Source: Candidatus Zambryskibacteria bacterium RIFCSPLOWO2_01_FULL_39_39 (GTDB lineage: Bacteria > Patescibacteriota > Minisyncoccia > Phycocordibacterales > WO2-35-19). From it: a stretch of DNA of 49,594 bases. This document shows, one piece after another, positions 1 through 9,763 of the stretch (position 1 is the first letter of the stretch; every line of letters starts with the position of its first letter). Made by a program: the position numbers and the translations under genes. The stretch lies in NCBI GenBank assembly GCA_001823925.1, contig MHWB01000008.1, forward strand, positions 1 through 49,594, written 5' to 3'. A model generated the notes under the pieces. That model did no database searches and had not been told where the DNA came from. It saw only the letters and a program-made list of their open reading frames with translations.

Positions 1-1518
1 GATATAACCAGAGTTATTCGTAATATAGATGACTCGTTTGATGGGATTATTGGAAGCTTACCCAACGATCTTTCTCCGGCAGATTATAAAATGGTTCAGA
101 TTAGTATTTCCTGCAATTCGTGTAAAAACCCGTTGGATTTTTCAGCTGTTTCTAATATTTCTCCCAAAAATCTTGAAACAGCTTCAACCAATGGAGCTTT
201 ATTTATAAAAGTATTTAATGCCAATGGTGATCCGCTACCTCTCGCCAATGTTCATATAGAAAATGCTTCTCTGGGAGTTGACATCAACGAGACTACAGAT
301 AACGATGGTCTTTTGGCCATAGTGGATGCTCCTCCGGCTCAAAATTCTTACAAGATAACGGTAAGTAAAAATGGATTTACCACCGACAGGACTTACGCTA
401 CTACTACTTATCCAAACCCCCTGAAGCCAGAGGCCACTGTGCTTTTACAGCAAGTGACCCAGATATCTTTCGTTATTGATCGGGTTAGCGATATTAGTTT
501 GCGGACAATTACCAATACCTGTTTGCCGGTTCCAGATGTGCCGTTTGCCATAAGTGGCACAAAATTGGTTGCTACCGCTCCAGATGTTTATAAATGGTCA
601 CTATCAAACCCAAGTACCGATGCATTAGGAATCAAGAATATTGCAAATGTAGAGTGGGATGTTTACTCGTTTACCACCTCTCCAGGGTTTTATCTAGCTG
701 GCACCAATCCAATATCTCCTATTTCTATTCTGCCAAATTCTAGCCAAAATGTTGACTTAATAATGACCAATGATAGTCCGGCTTTTATTCTCGTAAATGT
801 AAAAGATGGTTCTACTGGCCTACCTATCTCTGGGGCCAGTGTCTCTATTGGTAGTCAAACTTTGGTGACAGATCAAGGGTATTTAAGGCAGACTGATTGG
901 TCGGGTGGCTCTGGTCAGCTGAACTTTACCGATGCATCTTCCTTCTTTTCTTCTGATGGTAATGTGGAAATAAATAATCCAGCGGGGGAATTAAAACTTT
1001 TAGAATCTTTGGGCAATTTTGTTCCAAGTGGTGAACTTACATCCTCAATTTTTGATACAGGCACCTCTTCTAATTGGAGTAGAGTAGATATTTTGCCCAC
1101 AGACCAACCCCCCCTTGCTGGTTTAAATTCTGTCAGATTTTTGATTGCCACATCAGAAGATAATACCGCTACCACAACTTGGGATTTTTTGGGCCCAGAT
1201 GGTACAGTTGGAAATTTTAGCAATAATTTTTATACTATTACAAACAACAACATTAATCCCATACACAACGGAGACAGGTATATAAGATACAAAATATTTC
1301 TAAGTACTATTGATGATTCCTTTTCGCCAAATGTTTCTGATTTTGTGATTTCTTTTTCTTCTTTTTGTATTCCTCCGGGTCAAGTTTTGTTTTCAAATTT
1401 GACTGAACCACAAGATTATACCTTGGAAGTGCAGGCAACAGGTTACACAACTCAAATTATTAATCCAGTTTCGGTAAATTCCAGTTGGGTTAATCAAGAT
1501 GTATCATTATCACCATAA
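1..1518 (+). CDS. Carboxypeptidase-regulatory-like domain surface protein, 5' partial (reading frame is open to base 1)
   Basis: ORF 91-1518; the in-frame sequence upstream of 91 has no stop. CarboxypepD_reg-like segments (ANVHIENASLGVDINETTDNDG; LPISGASVSIGSQ). Confidence 0.7.
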   Translation, partial: DITRVIRNIDDSFDGIIGSLPNDLSPADYKMVQISISCNSCKNPLDFSAVSNISPKNLETASTNGALFIKVFNANGDPLPLANVHIENASLGVDINETTDNDGLLAIVDAPPAQNSYKITVSKNGFTTDRTYATTTYPNPLKPEATVLLQQVTQISFVIDRVSDISLRTITNTCLPVPDVPFAISGTKLVATAPDVYKWSLSNPSTDALGIKNIANVEWDVYSFTTSPGFYLAGTNPISPISILPNSSQNVDLIMTNDSPAFILVNVKDGSTGLPISGASVSIGSQTLVTDQGYLRQTDWSGGSGQLNFTDASSFFSSDGNVEINNPAGELKLLESLGNFVPSGELTSSIFDTGTSSNWSRVDILPTDQPPLAGLNSVRFLIATSEDNTATTTWDFLGPDGTVGNFSNNFYTITNNNINPIHNGDRYIRYKIFLSTIDDSFSPNVSDFVISFSSFCIPPGQVLFSNLTEPQDYTLEVQATGYTTQIINPVSVNSSWVNQDVSLSP

Positions 1519-2126
1519 TGAGAATTTTTAACGAAAAAGCTTTTAGTTTAGTTGAGATCGTGGTAGCAGTTGCCATTGCGTCTGCCATATTTATTACAGT
1601 TTTTAATTTTGGTAATAGTATTTTTTCTTTTAATTCAAATGCCCAAAAGAATCTAAGTGCTCAGACAGACGCTAGGCGGGTACTCAAAAACATAGTCAAA
1701 GAACTTAGAAGCGCTTCTCCTTCTAGCTTAGGTTCGTATCCGATCACTTTGGCTGGTACTTCCACCATCACATTTTTTGCAAATATTGATACTGATGCTT
1801 ATAAAGAACAAATAAGGTATTTTCTTTCTGGCCCAGAATTAAAAAGGGGAGTAATAAAGCCTTCTGACTCACCACTTACTTATAATCCAGCAAATGAACA
1901 AGTGATTACTTTGATTCGAGCTATAAACAATGAAACTACACCAATATTTGAATACTTTGATTCTAGCTACGCCGGTACCAGTACTTCCTTGGTACAACCG
2001 GTTCAAATCACCCAAATAAGATTAGTTCGTGTTACCTTAAAAATAGAAGAAGACCCAAACAAATCTTTAGGTCCTCTTATTGTTGAAAGTCAGGTATTTT
2101 TACGTAATCTCAAAGATAATTTATAA
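1518..2126 (+). CDS. Prepilin-type N-terminal methylation-motif protein (pseudopilin-like)
   Basis: N-terminus KAFSLVEIVVAVAIASAIFITVFNF; overlaps neighbouring ORFs (operon). Confidence 0.8.
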   Translation: MRIFNEKAFSLVEIVVAVAIASAIFITVFNFGNSIFSFNSNAQKNLSAQTDARRVLKNIVKELRSASPSSLGSYPITLAGTSTITFFANIDTDAYKEQIRYFLSGPELKRGVIKPSDSPLTYNPANEQVITLIRAINNETTPIFEYFDSSYAGTSTSLVQPVQITQIRLVRVTLKIEEDPNKSLGPLIVESQVFLRNLKDNL

Positions 2127-3604
2127 TGAAAAATTTAAATTTAAAAAACAAAGGTGGACTTTTGGTGCCGATCATCATATTTTCTTCCGTTGCTTTGGTG
2201 GTTATTGGAAGTATTATTAAATGGACTCAAATAACCATAGAAGCAAATAGACAGCTCATAACGAGAGAAAAGGCCATCCAACTTGCCGAATCTGGCATTG
2301 ATTATTACAGGTGGCATCTGGCCCATAGCCAAAGTGATTATCAAGATGGTACTGGGCTCCCCGGTCCATACGTCCACGAAGTAAGAGACAAAGATGGAAA
2401 TGTTGTGGGTGAGTTTGTTTTAGATATTACTCCGCCGATCATTGGTTCCACCAAGGTGAGGATTGAATCTACTGGTACTCTGGCAAGCTCTACTATCTCA
2501 AGAAAAATTAGAGTAGAGATGGCCATACCATCGCTCGCAAAATATGCCGTAGCCGCCAATGATGTGATGCGTTTTGGCGAAGGAACAGAAGTCTTTGGTC
2601 CAGTTCACTCAAATCAGGGTATTCATTTTGACGGTTTGGCTCACAACATTATCACTAGCTCGCTTGCTTTATATAATGATCCCGATCATGAAAACAATGA
2701 TGAATTTGGTGTGCATACCCATGTAAATATCCCACCAGATTCTGGTATTAATGAAAATTTTCGTCCACTTGAAGCCTCACCAAACTCAGTTATGTCACGT
2801 ACGGATGTTTTTGAAGTGGGAAGACAATTCCCGGTGCCAGTTATTGATTTTGTAGGCTTGACAGGAAATTTGGCAAATATAAAATCAGATGCCCAAGCAA
2901 ATGGTCACTATTTCGCAGCATCTGGATCTCAGGGGTATCATTTAGTTTTGAAAACAGATGATACTTTTGATGTTTATGTTGTTAATAATCTTGAGCCAAC
3001 TCCTAATGGTTGTACCCTTGTGATCGGACAACAAGGGTGGGGGACTTGGAGTATTCGTTCAGTTGGGGGGGAAGTTTTCTTAGGTAATTACGGGTTTCCT
3101 TCAAATGGTCTTATCTTTGTGGAAGATAATGTTTGGGTTAATGGACAGATAAATGGAGCAAGACTTACGATAGCCGCTGGCCGTTTTCCAGATAATCCAG
3201 CTCAAAGAAAATCAATAACTGTCAACAATGATCTTTTATACACCAATTACGACGGTACCGACGTTCTGGCTCTTGTTGCCCAAAACAACATCAATGCTGG
3301 TTTGGTTAGTGAAAATGACTTGCGTATTGATGCTGCGATGATTGCTCAAAATGGTCGCGTTGGGAGATACTACTACAGGCCACCTACGGGTGGAAATGAT
3401 AGATGTTCTCCATATCACTTACGAAACGAAATTACTCTCTACGGCATGATCGCCACTTATCAGAGATATGGTTTCTCTTATAATGATGGTACCGGTTATC
3501 AAATAAGGAATATAATTTATGATGCAAACTTACTATATAGCCCACCCCCGTCTTTCCCCCTAACTTCTGACCAATATGAGATTCTTTCTTGGGAGGAAAT
3601 TTGA
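2126..3604 (+). CDS. PilX-like / pilus-assembly-associated hypothetical protein
   Basis: N-terminal TM segment followed by AIQLAESGIDYYRWHL; overlaps the upstream pseudopilin gene. Confidence 0.55.
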   Translation: MKNLNLKNKGGLLVPIIIFSSVALVVIGSIIKWTQITIEANRQLITREKAIQLAESGIDYYRWHLAHSQSDYQDGTGLPGPYVHEVRDKDGNVVGEFVLDITPPIIGSTKVRIESTGTLASSTISRKIRVEMAIPSLAKYAVAANDVMRFGEGTEVFGPVHSNQGIHFDGLAHNIITSSLALYNDPDHENNDEFGVHTHVNIPPDSGINENFRPLEASPNSVMSRTDVFEVGRQFPVPVIDFVGLTGNLANIKSDAQANGHYFAASGSQGYHLVLKTDDTFDVYVVNNLEPTPNGCTLVIGQQGWGTWSIRSVGGEVFLGNYGFPSNGLIFVEDNVWVNGQINGARLTIAAGRFPDNPAQRKSITVNNDLLYTNYDGTDVLALVAQNNINAGLVSENDLRIDAAMIAQNGRVGRYYYRPPTGGNDRCSPYHLRNEITLYGMIATYQRYGFSYNDGTGYQIRNIIYDANLLYSPPPSFPLTSDQYEILSWEEI

Positions 3605-3618
3605 GGTATAATGGAAGC

Positions 3619-4389
3619 ATGAAAAAGCGTAATATAGTTGTGGCTAATTGGAAAATGAACCCGGAGATGTTAGACATAGCTAAAGAAATATTTAATAATA
3701 CTAGGCTGACGGCAAAGAGTTTGAAAAATACAGACGTTTGTTTATGTCCACCTTTTCCATTTCTACATCCACTCTTAAAATTAAATTATCCAAAAAATAT
3801 GTTTTTGGGCGTTCAAAATATTTCAAGTGAAATAAAAGGTGCTTTTACCGGAGAGGTAAGCGCTTATATGGTAAAAAGCTTGGGAGCAAGCTTTTCTATT
3901 ATTGGCCATTCTGAAAGAAGGGCGATGGGGGAGAGCAATGAAATGATCAGAAAAAAAATGCAGACTGCATTTGATGCAGATTTAACACCCATACTCTGTG
4001 TAGGAGAAAAAGAAAGAGATAAAGATGGCAATCATTTGGAATTTATAAAAAATCAAATAAAAGAGTCTCTCTTTGGTCTGCAAAAAAAATATTTGGTCGG
4101 CATTACGATTGCCTACGAGCCCATTTGGGCGATTGGTAAATCATACCTCGATGCCATGAGCCCTACCGATATTCATGAGACAGTTTTATTTATTAAAAAA
4201 ATTATAGGTGAACTTTTCGGTAGAGATATTGCTTTGGGATCAAAAATTCTTTACGGGGCCTCTGTTGAAGCGGAAAATGTTTCCGAAATTGTCCGTATCG
4301 GCAATGTTGACGGCTTCCTCGTCGGCCACGCTTCTCTCGTCCCCAAACAATTTTCAGCCATCTTAAAAGCCACAGATATGAAAAGATAA
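3619..4389 (+). CDS. tpiA: Triose-phosphate isomerase
   Basis: MKKRNIVVANWKMNP, IIGHSERR, AYEPIWAIG, GASVEAENVSEI; start trimmed from the listed ORF. Confidence 0.95.
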   Translation: MKKRNIVVANWKMNPEMLDIAKEIFNNTRLTAKSLKNTDVCLCPPFPFLHPLLKLNYPKNMFLGVQNISSEIKGAFTGEVSAYMVKSLGASFSIIGHSERRAMGESNEMIRKKMQTAFDADLTPILCVGEKERDKDGNHLEFIKNQIKESLFGLQKKYLVGITIAYEPIWAIGKSYLDAMSPTDIHETVLFIKKIIGELFGRDIALGSKILYGASVEAENVSEIVRIGNVDGFLVGHASLVPKQFSAILKATDMKR

Positions 4390-4424
4390 CCTATTCCTCA
4401 ATTTTTATTTTATATTGATTTTCA

Positions 4425-4462
4425 ATACACACATCCTAGACGGTCGTCAGTAATCTGTGTAT
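4425..4462 (-). repeat. 38-nt palindromic element, copy A (inverted relative to copies B and C)
   Basis: rc = ATACACAGATTACTGACGACCGTCTAGGATGTGTGTAT; matches copies at 15137-15174 and 15774-15811. Confidence 0.8.
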
Positions 4463-4548
4463 GGAGGAAAAATAAAAATTAGAAACAGGATCGGATTAAA
4501 CTCGAGTCGGTAAAAATGGAGGAATCTGATAAGATAAAATAATATAAA

Positions 4549-4860
4549 ATGAAAGTATCCTATTTACCCAAGGTCACAAAATTTATAGAATCTCTGAGCA
4601 ACGATTTAGTAGACAAAATTGTTTCTTTGGTTGATGTTTTAGAAGAAAAGAATGGTTTACTCAACACTCTTAATTCAAAAAGTTTTGGCAAGGGGCTCTT
4701 TGAATTAAGACTGGTTGGTTCCGTTAACATAAGAGTATTTTATTGTTTTCATAAAGATACGATCTATTTGTTACATGGAATAATCAAGAAAACCCGAAAG
4801 ACACCAAAAAGAGAAATAGAATTTGCTAGAAAAATAAAAAAGGTAGTTGAACAATTATAA
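4549..4860 (+). CDS. Phage-derived Gp49-like / HigB-type toxin
   Basis: SKSFGKGLFELRLVGSVNIRVFYCF...LLHGIIKKTRKTPKREIEFA motif; followed by an HTH antitoxin. Confidence 0.8.
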   Translation: MKVSYLPKVTKFIESLSNDLVDKIVSLVDVLEEKNGLLNTLNSKSFGKGLFELRLVGSVNIRVFYCFHKDTIYLLHGIIKKTRKTPKREIEFARKIKKVVEQL

Positions 4861-4882
4861 CACGTATGTTATCATAGATTTT

Positions 4883-5176
4883 ATGGAAAACACATATAAA
4901 AAAATAAAACTAATTTCTCACGAAGATTTCAAAAAAAAGCTTTTAAAAAAGCCATCTTTTCGTAAATATTATGAAGAAACAAGTTTTGAAAGAGAAATTT
5001 TTAAAGCAATAATAAGGGCAAGAGCCCAAAAAAACCTTACTCAAAGAGAATTAGCGGAAAAAATTGGTGTTAAACAATCAGCTTTGGCACGCTTTGAATC
5101 CGGCAGGACCAACCCCACCCTCGGTTTTCTCAAAAAAGTAGTTTCTGGTTTGGGTTTGAGTGTGACGGTTAAATAA
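4883..5176 (+). CDS. HigA-like XRE-family antitoxin
   Basis: KNLTQRELAEKIGVKQSALARFESGRTNPTLGFLKKV HTH. Confidence 0.85.
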   Translation: MENTYKKIKLISHEDFKKKLLKKPSFRKYYEETSFEREIFKAIIRARAQKNLTQRELAEKIGVKQSALARFESGRTNPTLGFLKKVVSGLGLSVTVK

Positions 5177-5298
5177 AGCATGATGAATCCCGTAGTAGAA
5201 AATGGCATAGGAAAGTTTTTGCATTTAGATTAGAAATGTTATATTCAGTAAGTAGATTATTAATATTTAATATATAAAAATGGCACTTTCCAAAAACA

Positions 5299-6360
5299 AT
5301 GCCATTTTTCACTAACGGGATGAAATCAATTGAAGATGCGGATATAGTAGAGGGGACAATTGTTTTGGTGAGGACAGACTGGAATGTCCCCGTCGGATAC
5401 TCCGAGGGGAATCCCGAGCGTAGTCTAAGAGTGCTCGATACTTCCAGAATAGAAGTGACTTTGCCAACCATAAATTTTGCTCTTAACAAGGGAGCCAAGG
5501 TAATAGTAATGAGTCATTTTGGTGACGGCACAGATTCGCTTGAAATTGTTGTAAAAGAAGCGGCAAATTTTTTCCCAAATACGCAATTGAAGTTTGTGCG
5601 GGATCCTTGGAACACTTCGTCGGAAGATGGGAAAAAAGTTTTAGAAAATTTGAAAAATGGGGAAGTGGCTGTCTTTGAAAATTTAAGATTTTGGGCGGAA
5701 AAGGAAAATGATGAAATTTTTGTAAAACAACTCGCGGAATTTGCTGATATTTATATAAATGAAGCATTCTCCACTTCACACCGAGCGCATGCCTCTATTG
5801 TCGGAATACCAAAGTTTTTACCACATTTTGCCGGATTTCATTTTTTGGAAGAATTTAAAAAATTAGGAGAAGCTTTTAATCCAGAACACCCATTTCTTTT
5901 TATATTAGGTGGGGTGAAGTTTGAAACCAAACTTCCTTTGGTAGAAAAGTTTTTAAATATTGCAGATGAGATTTTTATAGGCGGTGCTTTGGCCGTTAAG
6001 GCCAAGGCTCTGCCACTTGCTCTCAATCCCAAAATAATTTTTCCTGTTGGTGACATTGCTTTGCTTGATGCAAATACTGAAACCCTGGAGATGTTGGGTG
6101 AAAAAATAAAAAAAGCTAAATTTGTTTTATGGAATGGGCCTTTGGGAAATTATGAGGTGGGTTATAAAGAGGGCACCCTCACTCTCGCCAGAGTGTTAGC
6201 CGACTCTTATGCTAAAGTAATAGTTGGTGGAGGGGATACAGAAAATGTGATAGATGAGTTAAATATGAAAGATAAGTTTTACTTTATTTCTCTCGCTGGT
6301 GGCGCGATGCTCGACTTCCTTGCAAACGGAACCCTTCCCGGAATTGAAGCCTTGAAATAA
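5299..6360 (+). CDS. pgk: Phosphoglycerate kinase
   Basis: VRTDWNVPV, AVFENLRFW, INEAFSTSHRAHAS, LGGVKFETKL, WNGPLGNYE; start may be at 5320 (MKSIEDADI). Confidence 0.95.
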   Translation: MPFFTNGMKSIEDADIVEGTIVLVRTDWNVPVGYSEGNPERSLRVLDTSRIEVTLPTINFALNKGAKVIVMSHFGDGTDSLEIVVKEAANFFPNTQLKFVRDPWNTSSEDGKKVLENLKNGEVAVFENLRFWAEKENDEIFVKQLAEFADIYINEAFSTSHRAHASIVGIPKFLPHFAGFHFLEEFKKLGEAFNPEHPFLFILGGVKFETKLPLVEKFLNIADEIFIGGALAVKAKALPLALNPKIIFPVGDIALLDANTETLEMLGEKIKKAKFVLWNGPLGNYEVGYKEGTLTLARVLADSYAKVIVGGGDTENVIDELNMKDKFYFISLAGGAMLDFLANGTLPGIEALK

Positions 6361-6427
6361 AAAACAAAAATACTGTTCCAAGAGCCTTAACCTTGTTGAC
6401 CTAACGCAAGAATAGTATTTTTGTTTT
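6361..6427. terminator. Candidate bidirectional terminator between pgk and the HIT gene
   Basis: AAAACAAAAATACT ... AGTATTTTTGTTTT inverted repeat with flanking A/T runs between convergent genes. Confidence 0.55.
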
Positions 6428-6435
6428 TTTATTTA

Positions 6436-6789
6436 CTATAAATTCTCTATAATTTTGTTTCTATTTCCTTCAAAATCTTTGAGGTTGCCTTTGATGGCGG
6501 GGTAGACCCAAATATGAGCGTGTTCTACGTCTTCGCCGACCACTTTTGATAAAATCCATTGGGTTTTAAAGGCCCTTTTTTGAGCTAGAGCGACTTTCTT
6601 TACCACTTCAAAATAGTTTCCGGCGTTTGGAACGTCCCAAACCCACCTGTAATGTTTCTTGGGTATTATTTGGGAGTGGCCCGGAGATTGAGGATTAATA
6701 TCAAGAAAAGCTATAAAATCATCATCCTCATAAATAATGTGGGCCGGGATTTCTTTGTTTGCTATTTTACAAAAAATACAGTTATCCAT
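6436..6789 (-). CDS. HIT family protein
   Basis: [44 protein letters not shown] ... EHAHIWVYP. Confidence 0.9.
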   Translation of the reverse strand: MDNCIFCKIANKEIPAHIIYEDDDFIAFLDINPQSPGHSQIIPKKHYRWVWDVPNAGNYFEVVKKVALAQKRAFKTQWILSKVVGEDVEHAHIWVYPAIKGNLKDFEGNRNKIIENL

Positions 6790-6812
6790 TGTCCTATGAT
6801 ATCATCTTTTTT

Positions 6813-8570
6813 ATGTCCAAGAAATACTCTATAAGGGGAAAAATCTCAAAGAAAGCGGAGGAAGAATTAAGTGGTCAAAATGTCTTAACTGCCCAACTTC
6901 TATATAACAGGGGTATAAAAACCAAAAAAGAGGCCGAAATCTTCCTTGCGCCTGACTTTGTAAATCATTTGCATGACCCATTTCTTTTGCCTGATATGAA
7001 AAAAGCGGTGGACAGGATTTTATTGGCAATTCTAAATAACGAGAGAGTGGGTATTTGGAGCGATTATGATGCGGACGGTATTCCCGGGGGAGCTCTGCTC
7101 CACGATTTTTTTAAACTTGTCGGTTTTAATAATTTTATAAATTATATTCCAGACAGACACATTGAAGGCTATGGTCTTAATAGCGAAGGGCTTGAAGAGT
7201 TAGCTAAAGACAAGGTTAAACTTTTGATCAGTGTTGATTGTGGTATTAGAGATCACAAAGAAATTTTGCATGCCAAAAAACTTGGAATGGAAGTAATTAT
7301 AACCGATCACCACGAGCAGTCCGATGGATTACCTAAGGCGTATGCGGTAATCAATCCAAAAAGGAAAGATTCAAAATATCCGGAGCAAATACTTTGTGGT
7401 ACTGGAGTTATTTGGAAACTGATTGAGGCTCTACTTCAAACAAAAAGAGATTTTATAAAAGATGGCCAACCTTTCGAATTGCCTCAAGGCAAAGAAAAAT
7501 GGCTTCTGGACTTGGTGGGACTTGCCACTTTGTCGGACATGGTGCCACTTACTGGAGAAAATAGAGTGCTCGCCCACTTCGGCCTTTCAGTTTTGAGAAA
7601 AAGCAGGAGACCTGGTTTGCAAAGACTTTTGTCTAACTTAAAAATAAATAAAGACAATATTACCGAAGATGATATCTCGTTTATGGTTACTCCTCGGATC
7701 AATGCCGCTTCTCGGATGGGTCATCCGCGGGATGCGTTTAAACTTTTGACCGTTTTGGATTTAACAGAGGCAGATATTTGCGCCAAACATTTAGATAATA
7801 TAAATAATGAAAGAAAGGGTGTGGTTGCTAGCATGGTCAAAGAAGCCAATAAAAAAATAAAAGAAAAATTTGAAAATGAGGGAGAAAAGCAACTCATTGT
7901 TTTGGGCAACCCAGACTGGAAGCCTAGTCTTTTGGGACTTGTTGCCAATTCAATTGCAGACGAATATAACAGGCCAGTGTTTCTTTGGGGTCGCGCATCT
8001 ACCGAAGTTTCTACAAGCGGAGTCGGAGATGTGTTTAAGGGATCCTGTCGGTCAGATGGCACCACCAATTTGGTGAGTCTCATGGAGAGAGCCAAGGATT
8101 CTTTTATTGAATTTGGGGGACATAAATTATCTGGCGGATTTTCGGTTTTGTTTGAAAAAATCCACACCCTTGAAGATGCTCTGGTAGAAGCCTCAACACA
8201 TATTGTAAATGGTGATTTAGAGATTTTAGTTGATGCCGAATTAAAACTAGAAAATATTACAGAAAAATCTGTAAACGAAATTTTAAAATTAGCGCCTTTT
8301 GGGGTCGGCAACGAAAAGCCGCTGTTTATCTTTAGAGATATTTTGCCAGAAAAAATAAATAGATTTGGCAAAGCTAAAGAACATCTTTCTATAAATTTAC
8401 GTGATGGCTCGTCTAGCATCAGAGCTATTTCATTTTTTGCCTCACCTGATCAATTTGGCGACGCCCTGAAAGAAGGTATCAAAACCAATCTGGTAGCCAG
8501 TGTTGAAAAATCAGATTTTGGTGGTCGCCGAGAGATTCGCCTACGCATCGTGGATTTCTTTATATGCTAA
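6813..8570 (+). CDS. recJ: Single-stranded-DNA-specific exonuclease RecJ
   Basis: SDYDADGIPGGALLHDF, SVDCGI, ITDHHEQ, FGGHKLSGGF; DHH/DHHA1 architecture. Confidence 0.93.
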   Translation: MSKKYSIRGKISKKAEEELSGQNVLTAQLLYNRGIKTKKEAEIFLAPDFVNHLHDPFLLPDMKKAVDRILLAILNNERVGIWSDYDADGIPGGALLHDFFKLVGFNNFINYIPDRHIEGYGLNSEGLEELAKDKVKLLISVDCGIRDHKEILHAKKLGMEVIITDHHEQSDGLPKAYAVINPKRKDSKYPEQILCGTGVIWKLIEALLQTKRDFIKDGQPFELPQGKEKWLLDLVGLATLSDMVPLTGENRVLAHFGLSVLRKSRRPGLQRLLSNLKINKDNITEDDISFMVTPRINAASRMGHPRDAFKLLTVLDLTEADICAKHLDNINNERKGVVASMVKEANKKIKEKFENEGEKQLIVLGNPDWKPSLLGLVANSIADEYNRPVFLWGRASTEVSTSGVGDVFKGSCRSDGTTNLVSLMERAKDSFIEFGGHKLSGGFSVLFEKIHTLEDALVEASTHIVNGDLEILVDAELKLENITEKSVNEILKLAPFGVGNEKPLFIFRDILPEKINRFGKAKEHLSINLRDGSSSIRAISFFASPDQFGDALKEGIKTNLVASVEKSDFGGRREIRLRIVDFFIC

Positions 8571-8579
8571 AATAGTTTC

Positions 8580-9125
8580 ATGAGAAAAAATTTGGCTATA
8601 GTGCCGACAGAAATTATTGAAAGAAAGATATATTTAGTGAGAGGTACTAAAGTAATGTTTGATAGTGATTTGGCAAAGCTCTACGAAATAGAAACCAAGT
8701 TTTTTAACAGAGCCGTAAAGCGTAACAAAGATCGTTTTCCTGTTGATTTTATGTTTCAACTTACAGAAAAAGAATCACAAAACTTGAGGTTCCAAATTGG
8801 CACCTCAAGTTCTGGGTATGGGGGTAGAAGATATTTCCCATATGTTTTTACTGAACATGGTGTCGCCATGCTCTCCTCGGTGTTAAATAGCAAAAGGGCA
8901 GTTCAGATAAATATTGCAATTGTAAAAGCTTTCATAAAACTTCGCGAACTTTTGGCTACCCATAAAGATTTAATTTTGGAAATTGATAAAATAAAAAGAG
9001 AACAAAAAGGTCAAAATAAAAAAATCCAATCAATAATTAGTATCATTAATCAAATGCTCAATCCTCCGGTTAACGAAAATAAAGAACCAATGGGTTTTAG
9101 AGATAGAAGTAAAGGCAAGAAATAA
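8580..9125 (+). CDS. ORF6N-domain protein
   Basis: IYLVRGTKVMFDSDLAKLYEIETKFFNRAVKRNKDRFPVDFMFQLTEKE...FTEHGVAMLSSVL. Confidence 0.85.
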   Translation: MRKNLAIVPTEIIERKIYLVRGTKVMFDSDLAKLYEIETKFFNRAVKRNKDRFPVDFMFQLTEKESQNLRFQIGTSSSGYGGRRYFPYVFTEHGVAMLSSVLNSKRAVQINIAIVKAFIKLRELLATHKDLILEIDKIKREQKGQNKKIQSIISIINQMLNPPVNENKEPMGFRDRSKGKK

Positions 9126-9129
9126 TTTT

Positions 9130-9675
9130 ATGAATAAAATAATTATTTATACAGATGGGTCGTCTAGGGGTAATCCTGGGCCGGGAGGATGGGGGGCAAT
9201 AATAATAAGTAATAAGAATCTAGAATCTAGAATCTGGGTAAAAGAGATGGGGGGAAGGGAAGAGGGGACGACAAATAATAGAATGGAAATGATGGCGGCG
9301 ATTGTGGCACTTCAAAATATCCCAGAAAGAAATGGGGTAGAAATTTATTCTGATTCAGAATATTTAATAAATGGGATTACTGTTTGGATCAAAAATTGGC
9401 AAAAAAATAATTGGCGGACCAAAGATAAAAGAGAAGTTTTAAATAAAGATCTGTGGCAAAAACTTTTGGTGGAGACAGAAAAAAGAAGTGTGGAATGGAA
9501 AAAGGTTTTAGGTCACTCTGGTCACGAATTTAATGATAGGTGTGATGAGATCGCCACAAGTTTTGCTGATAGGGAAAATATAAAGCTTTATAACGGTTCC
9601 AGAGATGGTTATAAGTTTCATAACGACCTCACCCCTTACCCCTCTCCTAGAATAGGAGAGGGGAACCATAGTTAA
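9130..9675 (+). CDS. rnhA: Ribonuclease HI with repeat-derived C-terminal extension
   Basis: IIYTDGSSRGNPGPGGWGAI, NNRMEMMAAI, SDSEYLINGI, GHSGHEFNDRCDEIA; tail LTPYPSPRIGEGNHS lies in a hairpin repeat. Confidence 0.93.
   Translation: MNKIIIYTDGSSRGNPGPGGWGAIIISNKNLESRIWVKEMGGREEGTTNNRMEMMAAIVALQNIPERNGVEIYSDSEYLINGITVWIKNWQKNNWRTKDKREVLNKDLWQKLLVETEKRSVEWKKVLGHSGHEFNDRCDEIATSFADRENIKLYNGSRDGYKFHNDLTPYPSPRIGEGNHS
9627..9665. repeat. CCCCTCTCC-type palindromic repeat, copy 1 (within rnhA 3' end)
   Basis: CCTCACCCCTTACCCCTCTCCTAGAATAGGAGAGGGGAA. Confidence 0.7.
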
Positions 9676-9705
9676 TAATTTAGCAATTCTTGTGTTTTTT
9701 CTTTT

Positions 9706-9754
9706 TTCCCTCCCCTGAACAAGGGGAGGGTCACGCGGGGCGAGGGGTGGGGTT
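9706..9754. repeat. CCCCTCTCC-type palindromic repeat, copy 2 (opposite orientation)
   Basis: CCCTCCCCTGAACAAGGGGAGGGTCACGCGGGGCGAGGGGTGGGGTTT. Confidence 0.65.
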
Positions 9755-9763
9755 TTAAGAAGT

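Noticed and set aside
7721-8419. 232-aa minus-strand ORF opposite recJ (and similar antisense ORFs opposite comM-element genes, pnp, fusA, ftsH)
   Set aside because: Low-complexity Ser/Leu-rich shadow ORFs of strongly coding opposite strands.
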